Part shown: positions 7,701 through 10,660 of the stretch, one piece after another
Numbering within the stretch: position 1 is the first letter of the stretch
Layout: each line of letters starts with the position of its first letter
Origin: an uncultured Micrococcales bacterium
GTDB taxonomy: Bacteria; Actinomycetota; Actinomycetes; Actinomycetales; Microbacteriaceae
Reading direction: 5' to 3'
Assembly (NCBI GenBank): GCA_913056225.1
Contig: CAJXMQ010000030.1
Coordinates: 1 to 10,660, forward strand
DNA: 10,660 bases
Made by a program: the position numbers and the translations under genes
The notes under the pieces: model-generated
The model's database searches: none
What the model saw: the letters and a program-made list of their open reading frames with translations, nothing else
What the model was told of the DNA's origin: nothing

Positions 7701-8150
7701 GTCGGAAGCTTGAGCTAGGAGTTTTTTAACATCCGAGCTACTCTCTGTGGATTTCAAAACCGGAACGTTGGCTCGAATGGCAGCCTGCTTTGCGTTTACC
7801 TTGTCACCGGCTAGCTCCAAAATCTCCGATTTTGGTCCAACAAAGCGGATTCCATTAGCGGCTGCCTTCTCGGCTAGCTCTGGGTTCTCACTCAGAAACC
7901 CATAGCCTGGATAAATCGCATCTGCACCAGACTCCTTTGCGACCCGAATGATCTCGTCAACATCCAAATAAGCCTTTACGGGCGAGCCGTCTGAAAAAAT
8001 TTCGTATGCCTCATCGGCTTTTAGTCGATGCACCGAATAGCGATCCTCATAAGGAAACACCGCAACCGTCTTTGCGCCAACCTCATAGGCTGCTCGGAAC
8101 GCGCGAACGGCTATTTCGCCGCGGTTTGCCACCAAAATCTTTTGAAACAT
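4755..8150 (-). CDS. pyc: Pyruvate carboxylase, single polypeptide
   Basis: A 1131-residue biotin enzyme, close in size to the mycobacterial Pca. It carboxylates pyruvate to oxaloacetate in the cytoplasm, an anaplerotic step. Order of domains: biotin carboxylase (about 1-450) with glycine-rich ATP loop AGGGGRGMR (161-169), HERDCSIQRRNQK (225-237) and EMNPRIQVEH (292-301); carboxyltransferase (about 525-800) with TTFRDAHQS (533-541, metal-binding D537), carbamylated-lysine site AIKDMAG (K706) and HLHTHDT (metal ligands H735, H737); a conserved carboxylase segment (about 820-1020); and a C-terminal biotinyl domain with EAMKMEA, biotinylated at K1097. All catalytic elements are intact. I chose the ATG at 8150-8148. 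The TTG just before it would leave no spacing after GAGGG, whereas the ATG has GAGG with a four-base gap. It heads the operon with the ATPase and deformylase genes. A biotin ligase gene is not in the window. Confidence 0.97.
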   Translation of the reverse strand: MFQKILVANRGEIAVRAFRAAYEVGAKTVAVFPYEDRYSVHRLKADEAYEIFSDGSPVKAYLDVDEIIRVAKESGADAIYPGYGFLSENPELAEKAAANGIRFVGPKSEILELAGDKVNAKQAAIRANVPVLKSTESSSDVKKLLAQASDISFPLFVKAVAGGGGRGMRRVDQEHELEQALEQSMREAESAFGDARVFLEQAVIRPRHIEVQILADSQGGVIHLHERDCSIQRRNQKVVEIAPAPNLDDELRQQLFVDAINFATEIGYENAGTVEFLIETDGPNTGQHVFIEMNPRIQVEHTITEEVTNVDLVQSQLRIAAGESLKDLGLNQKDIKPSGFAIQCRITTEDPSSNFRPDTGKITTYRSPGGAGIRLDGGTVTTGAEISPHFDSMLVKLIARGRDFTQAVTRSQRALAEFRIRGVATNVYFLQSIMNDPSFIAGDLNTHFIDTRPELFDAKPSRDRGSKILQWLAGVTVNKPNGERPNIASPVSKLPELAETSLPKGSRDHLLKVGPEQFAKDLRAQTALAITDTTFRDAHQSLLATRVRTVDLVNAAPYVAHKLPELLSVEAWGGATYDVALRFLGEDPWERLSKLRAAMPNVCIQMLLRGRNTVGYTPYPTEVTDAFVKQAAETGVDIFRIFDALNDVSQMTPAIKAVRDAGAVAEVGISYTADLLDPKEDVYTLDYYLGLADQMVAAGAHILAIKDMAGLLRPAAAERLVSALRDRFDLPVHLHTHDTAGGQLATLLAASRVGVDAVDVASAPMAGTTSQPSASALVASLANTERDTGIDLERVTDFEPYWEAVRGIYKPFESGLPGPTGRVYKHEIPGGQLSNLRQQAIALGLADRFELVEDMYAAANKILGRPTKVTPSSKVVGDLALHLVAVSADPKEFEQNPEKFDIPDSVIGFLQGELGVPAGGWPEPFRTKVLKGRTKKNNIVELSEEDLQILNGEDSLLIQQTLNRLLFDKPTEEFLRIRENYGDLANMATVDYLYGLQPETEHVVTLGKGLDLYVGLEAIGEADARGYRTVMAKLNGQLRPVTVRDYSIEVQTVDAEKADPNNPGHAAAPFSGVVTPRVEVGDKVEQGDPVATIEAMKMEASIAASKSGKITRLGIIGSQPVEAGDLIAVIE
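6900..6919. repeat. Perfect 20-bp palindrome inside pyc
   Basis: CTCAGCGAGC (6900-6909) is followed without spacer by its exact reverse complement GCTCGCTGAG (6910-6919). A second, overlapping short hairpin is possible, since CTCGCT at 6911-6916 pairs with AGCGAG at 6920-6925. The region encodes the conserved biotin-carboxylase stretch QRALAEF, so protein constraint explains part but not all of the symmetry. Function unknown. Confidence 0.7.
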
Positions 8151-8209
8151 CAACCCTCACAGTTTTGTCGGTCACCGATTAAGACTAAAAAAAGGGTAGC
8201 CTATTCCGC
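8151..8209. promoter_or_regulatory. Divergent pyc/parA promoter region with overlapping -10 candidates and a small dyad
   Basis: This 59-bp gap must serve two divergent genes. On the plus strand TAGCCT (8197-8202) fits TANNNT and lies seven bases before the GTG at 8210, the classic spacing for leaderless actinobacterial transcripts; no Shine-Dalgarno is at useful distance from that GTG. On the minus strand TACCCT (8198-8193) fits the same pattern and shares its first TA with the plus box; it would give pyc a leader of about 35 bases ending in GAGGGTTG before the ATG. TAGTCT (8187-8182) is an alternative pyc -10. The dyad TCGGT-C-ACCGA (8168-8178) sits near the expected -35 of parA and inside the pyc leader, so it could be an operator. 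No strong -35 box is seen on either strand. Confidence 0.45.
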
Positions 8210-9145
8210 GTGCAAGTTCTCAGCGTTAGCTCCCTCAAAGGTGGCGTGGGAAAAACCACCATTGCCCTTGGAATAGCTTCTGCTGCTCTTGATCGAGGCA
8301 TAAACACCTTGTTTGTAGACCTTGACCCCCAATGTGATGCTACAACCGGTCTGGCTGCCGTCAATGACTATTCCGAGTCTTGCGCTGATGTTTTGTCCTC
8401 CCCGAGACCAAATATTGTTAGAAAATCAATTGTCGAAGCAAAATGGCAACGCCAACATCCAAGCAAAATTCACGTCATGGTTGGCTCCACGCGATCACTA
8501 ATGGTGGATAACCCGCAACCAACCCTTGGCGAACTGTGGCGGTTGGAACAGGCGCTCAGTGTGGTGGAGGATGAATATGACCTGGTTGTGATTGACACTC
8601 CCCCGTCCTTGAACGCCCTAACTAGAACAGCCTGGATTGCATCCGATCGGGTACTGGTTGTCAGTGAGCCAAGTTTTTTCAGTGTCGTGGCTGCGGATAG
8701 AGCCAGTAAAGCAATCGATGAAATTTCAACCAAGCTTTCACCCAGGCTGGCTCTTCACGGGGTGGTGGTGAATCGTTTGCGAGAAAGTTCGGATGAACAC
8801 AACTATCGTCTTTCAGAACTGAGAGAGATGTTTGGCGAGAAACTAATTCACCCGCACTTCGCCGAGAGATCCACTTTGCAGCAAGCGACCGGTGCCGCCA
8901 CACCTATCCACTCTTGGCCAAGCGAGGCAGGGGCGGATTTAGCGCGAGCTTTTGATTCAATTCTCTCGGGGGTGCTTTCGGATATGAAATCAACCTCTCA
9001 GGTGAAGAGAGCCAGAACGGGAAGCTCCATAGAAAGGGCTATCCGTGGTGTTGCCAAGGAAACTTTCAGTGGTTTGGAATTGGAAGAAGAGCCAAAGGCA
9101 AAAAAGTCCAGCAGAAAATCTAGGGGTAGAAGAGCTCGAAGCTAG
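8210..9145 (+). CDS. ParA-family ATPase with basic C-terminal tail
   Basis: A 311-residue protein starting with GTG. The ParA fold begins at once: deviant Walker A KGGVGKTT (10-17), Walker A' VDLDPQCDATTG (36-47) and Walker B LVVIDTPP (125-132). Proteins of this type bind ATP, dimerise on DNA, and move chromosomes, plasmids or other cargo when a ParB-like partner triggers hydrolysis. No N-terminal helix-turn-helix is present, so it is of the small chromosomal or cargo-positioning type, not the P1 ParA type. No parB, parS-like site or noc gene is visible, so it is an orphan here. The last 16 residues carry nine Lys/Arg (296-311) right after an acidic stretch (290-294), suggesting an appended nucleic-acid-binding tail. 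The only start near the ATPase fold is this GTG, and the promoter spacing suggests a leaderless mRNA. It converges on the MerR gene, sharing CTAG. Confidence 0.88.
   Translation: MQVLSVSSLKGGVGKTTIALGIASAALDRGINTLFVDLDPQCDATTGLAAVNDYSESCADVLSSPRPNIVRKSIVEAKWQRQHPSKIHVMVGSTRSLMVDNPQPTLGELWRLEQALSVVEDEYDLVVIDTPPSLNALTRTAWIASDRVLVVSEPSFFSVVAADRASKAIDEISTKLSPRLALHGVVVNRLRESSDEHNYRLSELREMFGEKLIHPHFAERSTLQQATGAATPIHSWPSEAGADLARAFDSILSGVLSDMKSTSQVKRARTGSSIERAIRGVAKETFSGLELEEEPKAKKSSRKSRGRRARS
9142..9145. other. CTAG overlap of convergent parA-like and merR stop codons
   Basis: CTAG gives TAG to the ParA-family gene on the plus strand (9143-9145) and TAG to the merR gene on the minus strand (9144-9142), the same arrangement as at 3164-3167. 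Confidence 0.95.
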
Positions 9146-9654
9146 GCGCTTTTCTTTGCTCGCTTGGCAGCCAGCTCATCAACGCTGGTTAGCTCATCTG
9201 GGCCCAATTCAGTCAAAGAAGTCTCAACCTCTCGCCAGACACTGCCCACGGCTATGCCAAACACTCCCTGACCTTGGTCAAGTAAATCAATCACTTCATC
9301 CTGGGATGTGCAGAGATAAACGCTCGCACCGTCACTCATGAGAGTGATTTTGGCCAAGTCTTCAACACCAGTCTGACGCAAGCGCTCAACCGCATTTCTA
9401 ATCTGCTGAAGTGATACTCCTGTGTCCAATAGCCTCTTTACAAGCTTTAGAACCAAGATGTCGCGGAATGAATAAAGTCTTTGGGAACCTGAGCCTTGGG
9501 CGTTTTGAACGGTTGGCTGGACCAATCCCGTTCTAGCCCAGTAATCCAACTGACGATAGGAGATGCCCGCAGCGGCAGCCGCATTTGCACCTCGGTAGCC
9601 AGAATTTGAATCCTCTACCGGAAGACCGTCAGTGAATAGCATGTCATCACTCAA
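9142..9654 (-). CDS. MerR-family transcriptional regulator (Rv1830-like)
   Basis: A 170-residue regulator. The N-terminal winged helix-turn-helix holds AAAAAGISYRQLDYWARTGL (about residues 25-44) and the wing GSGSQRLYSFRD (55-66); a long helix follows (66-93), then a C-terminal domain of about 75 residues without the cysteine or drug-binding patterns of metal or multidrug MerR proteins. The ligand is unknown. It matches the MerR protein found near garA in actinobacteria (M. tuberculosis Rv1830), from family recall rather than a search. I chose the TTG at 9654-9652 because a full AAGGAGG lies five bases upstream. The in-frame TTG at 9681 would add nine residues, would place that ribosome site inside the coding region, and overlaps a candidate promoter. 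An ATG four codons further in (9642) is a weaker option. It follows the FtsR-like gene after a 79-bp gap. Confidence 0.88.
   Translation of the reverse strand: MSDDMLFTDGLPVEDSNSGYRGANAAAAAGISYRQLDYWARTGLVQPTVQNAQGSGSQRLYSFRDILVLKLVKRLLDTGVSLQQIRNAVERLRQTGVEDLAKITLMSDGASVYLCTSQDEVIDLLDQGQGVFGIAVGSVWREVETSLTELGPDELTSVDELAAKRAKKSA
9169..9190. repeat. Short inverted repeat in the merR 3' end
   Basis: AGCCAGC (9169-9175) can pair with GCTGGTT (9184-9190) around an 8-base loop, with one G-U pair. It begins 24 bases after the stop of the convergent ParA-family gene, so it might help end that transcript, but it lacks a U-run and is short. Confidence 0.25.
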
Positions 9655-9733
9655 GGGTTCCTCCTTTTCTCCAAGCTTCAATTATGCACCCCTCAACAAC
9701 AACTTGAAGGTTAAGCTCGGCCGGCGTGTCGAA
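9655..9733 (-). promoter_or_regulatory. Gap between ftsR-like and merR genes with possible own promoter
   Basis: On the minus strand CATAAT (9686-9681) resembles a -10 box and would start a transcript near 9674, just ahead of the AAGGAGG. A 6-bp inverted repeat, CTTCAA (9676-9681) and TTGAAG (9704-9709), spans it and could be an operator for one of the MerR proteins, which bind dyads at promoters. There is no clear -35 and no terminator hairpin, so readthrough from the ftsR-like gene is also likely. Confidence 0.3.
9660..9666 (-). promoter_or_regulatory. Full-consensus Shine-Dalgarno deciding the merR start
   Basis: AAGGAGG on the minus strand, followed by AACCC and then TTG at 9654. It is the strongest ribosome site in the window and pairs with a weak TTG start codon. 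Confidence 0.75.
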
Positions 9734-10426
9734 CTAGCGATCTAGCTTGCTAATTTCGCCATCAAGAAGTTGTGAGCGGATAGTTGCAAACCTGTTTTCA
9801 ATCTCTCTTGCGTAATAGGAGGCTTTGGCCGCACTCTCCGGAGTTCTTTTCTGCACAACTGGTTCAATCACTCCACTGATAATTCCAATTTCTCTATCGG
9901 CACTAGCCTTAATTCCCTTGAGATGTCTTGGTGAGATTCCGAATTGTGCAAGACCAGCAATTGAAACTGCAATTTCGAGCTGCTGAGAAGTGTGAGGTTC
10001 TTGGCCAATCAGTCCGACCTCTTGAGCTTCTTTCAAGCCCTGTTCGGAAATGCCTGATTCCTCAACCAGCTTCATGGTTGAAAACTTAAGATTTTTTCTG
10101 AGTTTGTTGGCTGTTGGAGCGTTTACGGGCAGGACTGGGTTTTTGCCACCATCCAAATCCTCAAAATACTGTCTGATTACTTTTAGTGGAAGATACTGAT
10201 CTCGTTGCAGCTGGAGAGCAACCTTGAGTCTTTCAATTTGGGAATCAGAAAACTTCCGATAGCCAGCTTCGGTTCTTTGCGGGGTTACCAATCCTTGGTC
10301 TTCTAAAAATCTCAGTTTTGATGGGGTCAGATCCGGAAATTCCGTTTTCAAAATTGCAAGCACTTCTCCAATGTTGCAAAGTTTGCTTTGACGGTGCTGA
10401 TGGATAGCTCTGACTGGTTCGCTCAC
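9734..10426 (-). CDS. ftsR: MerR-family regulator, FtsR-like (Rv1828 type)
   Basis: A 230-residue regulator starting with GTG; AGGAG lies nine bases upstream and overlaps the end of the FHA gene. The N-terminal DNA-binding domain is visible as CNIGEVLAILKTEFPDLTPSKLRFLEDQGLV in outline (residues 17-47), with wing GYRKFSDSQIERL (55-67) and the helix YLPLKVIRQYFEDLD (78-92). A second, degenerate helix-turn-helix-like stretch follows at about 115-140 (LVEESGISEQGLKEAQEVGL), then FGISPRHLKGIK (162-173). This two-part structure is that of the actinobacterial FtsR/Rv1828 family; FtsR in Corynebacterium activates ftsZ. The target here cannot be read from the window. It sits directly downstream of the FHA gene, as in mycobacteria, with 12 bases between the two coding regions, so the two are probably cotranscribed. 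Confidence 0.88.
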   Translation of the reverse strand: MSEPVRAIHQHRQSKLCNIGEVLAILKTEFPDLTPSKLRFLEDQGLVTPQRTEAGYRKFSDSQIERLKVALQLQRDQYLPLKVIRQYFEDLDGGKNPVLPVNAPTANKLRKNLKFSTMKLVEESGISEQGLKEAQEVGLIGQEPHTSQQLEIAVSIAGLAQFGISPRHLKGIKASADREIGIISGVIEPVVQKRTPESAAKASYYAREIENRFATIRSQLLDGEISKLDR

Positions 10427-10438
10427 TCGCTAACTCTC

Positions 10439-10660
10439 CTACCCATTCACCGCTGAATAAAAAATCATTTTGAATTTGCCAACCTGCACTTCAGCGCCAT
10501 TTGTTAGAGGTGCGTGGTCAACTCTCTCGCCAAGCATATAGGTACCGTTCAGGCTTCCCAAATCTTTTATTTCAAACCCGTTGGCTGTTCGCATAAATTC
10601 TGCGTGTTTTCTGGAAACAGTTACATCATCTAGAAAGATATCTGCGTTGGGGTGACGTCC
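10439..10660 (-). CDS. garA: FHA-domain protein, GarA/OdhI-like, N-terminus beyond window
   Basis: The last 73 residues of a forkhead-associated domain protein, ending with TAG at 10441-10439. Phosphothreonine-binding residues are in place: GR at visible residues 1-2, SRKH at 16-19 and SLNGT at 36-40. In GarA (M. tuberculosis) and OdhI (Corynebacterium) this domain binds 2-oxoglutarate dehydrogenase and glutamate enzymes, controlled by kinase phosphorylation of an N-terminal ETTS-type threonine site; that part is outside the window and cannot be checked. The C-terminus ends soon after the FHA core, as in GarA, and the next gene is FtsR-like, the mycobacterial order, which supports the assignment. 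Another small FHA protein remains possible. Its TAG is followed at once by GAGAG, so its end overlaps the ribosome site of the FtsR-like gene. Confidence 0.85.
   Translation of the reverse strand, partial: GRHPNADIFLDDVTVSRKHAEFMRTANGFEIKDLGSLNGTYMLGERVDHAPLTNGAEVQVGKFKMIFYSAVNG

Noticed and set aside
8151..8209. Riboswitch in the pyc leader
   Set aside because: The gap is too short for a known riboswitch class, and only a small 11-bp dyad is visible.
9655..9681. Longer MerR start at TTG 9681
   Set aside because: It would place a full AAGGAGG inside the coding region and begins at a candidate -10 box; the TTG at 9654 is better placed.

Overview
The window looks like ordinary, densely packed core chromosome of an actinobacterium, most likely a streamlined, low-GC relative of the Microbacteriaceae. 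The phylum call rests on: a GarA/OdhI-type FHA protein followed by an FtsR-type MerR regulator and a second MerR regulator; an actinobacterial ROK glucokinase; a FadD15-like acyl-CoA synthetase; a one-polypeptide pyruvate carboxylase of mycobacterial size; and a MinD-like ATPase with the DANPDRGTL motif. Base composition is near 50% GC by eye, low for that family. Genus cannot be fixed from the sequence alone.

Layout. 1-1243 (minus): ROK glucokinase and a window-truncated PlsC-type acyltransferase, overlapping by ATGA. 1377-3167 (plus): long-chain acyl-CoA synthetase, divergent from glucokinase. 3164-8150 (minus): pyruvate carboxylase, a MinD/ParA-like ATPase with an acidic N-terminus, and peptide deformylase, spaced by 4 bp and by a 4-bp overlap, so very probably one operon. 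8210-9145 (plus): a ParA-family ATPase with a basic C-terminal tail, divergent from pyruvate carboxylase and probably leaderless. 9142-10660 (minus): FHA protein (partial), FtsR-like MerR and a second MerR, transcribed in that order.

How the genes fit together. Glucokinase and pyruvate carboxylase handle glucose entry and oxaloacetate refilling. GarA/OdhI proteins restrain 2-oxoglutarate use in related bacteria. The acyltransferase and acyl-CoA synthetase serve phospholipid and fatty-acid metabolism. The MerR pair and the ParA/MinD ATPases point to cell-division or chromosome-positioning functions. I see no mobile element, CRISPR array, tRNA, rRNA or phage gene, and no clear novel system.

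The observations most worth checking are small. There is a perfect 20-bp palindrome inside pyc, and both convergent gene pairs overlap by exactly CTAG. Non-ATG starts are frequent (TTG four times, GTG twice among nine visible starts). A leaderless parA promoter overlaps a candidate pyc promoter. The two ATPases have no visible ParB or MinE-like partner.
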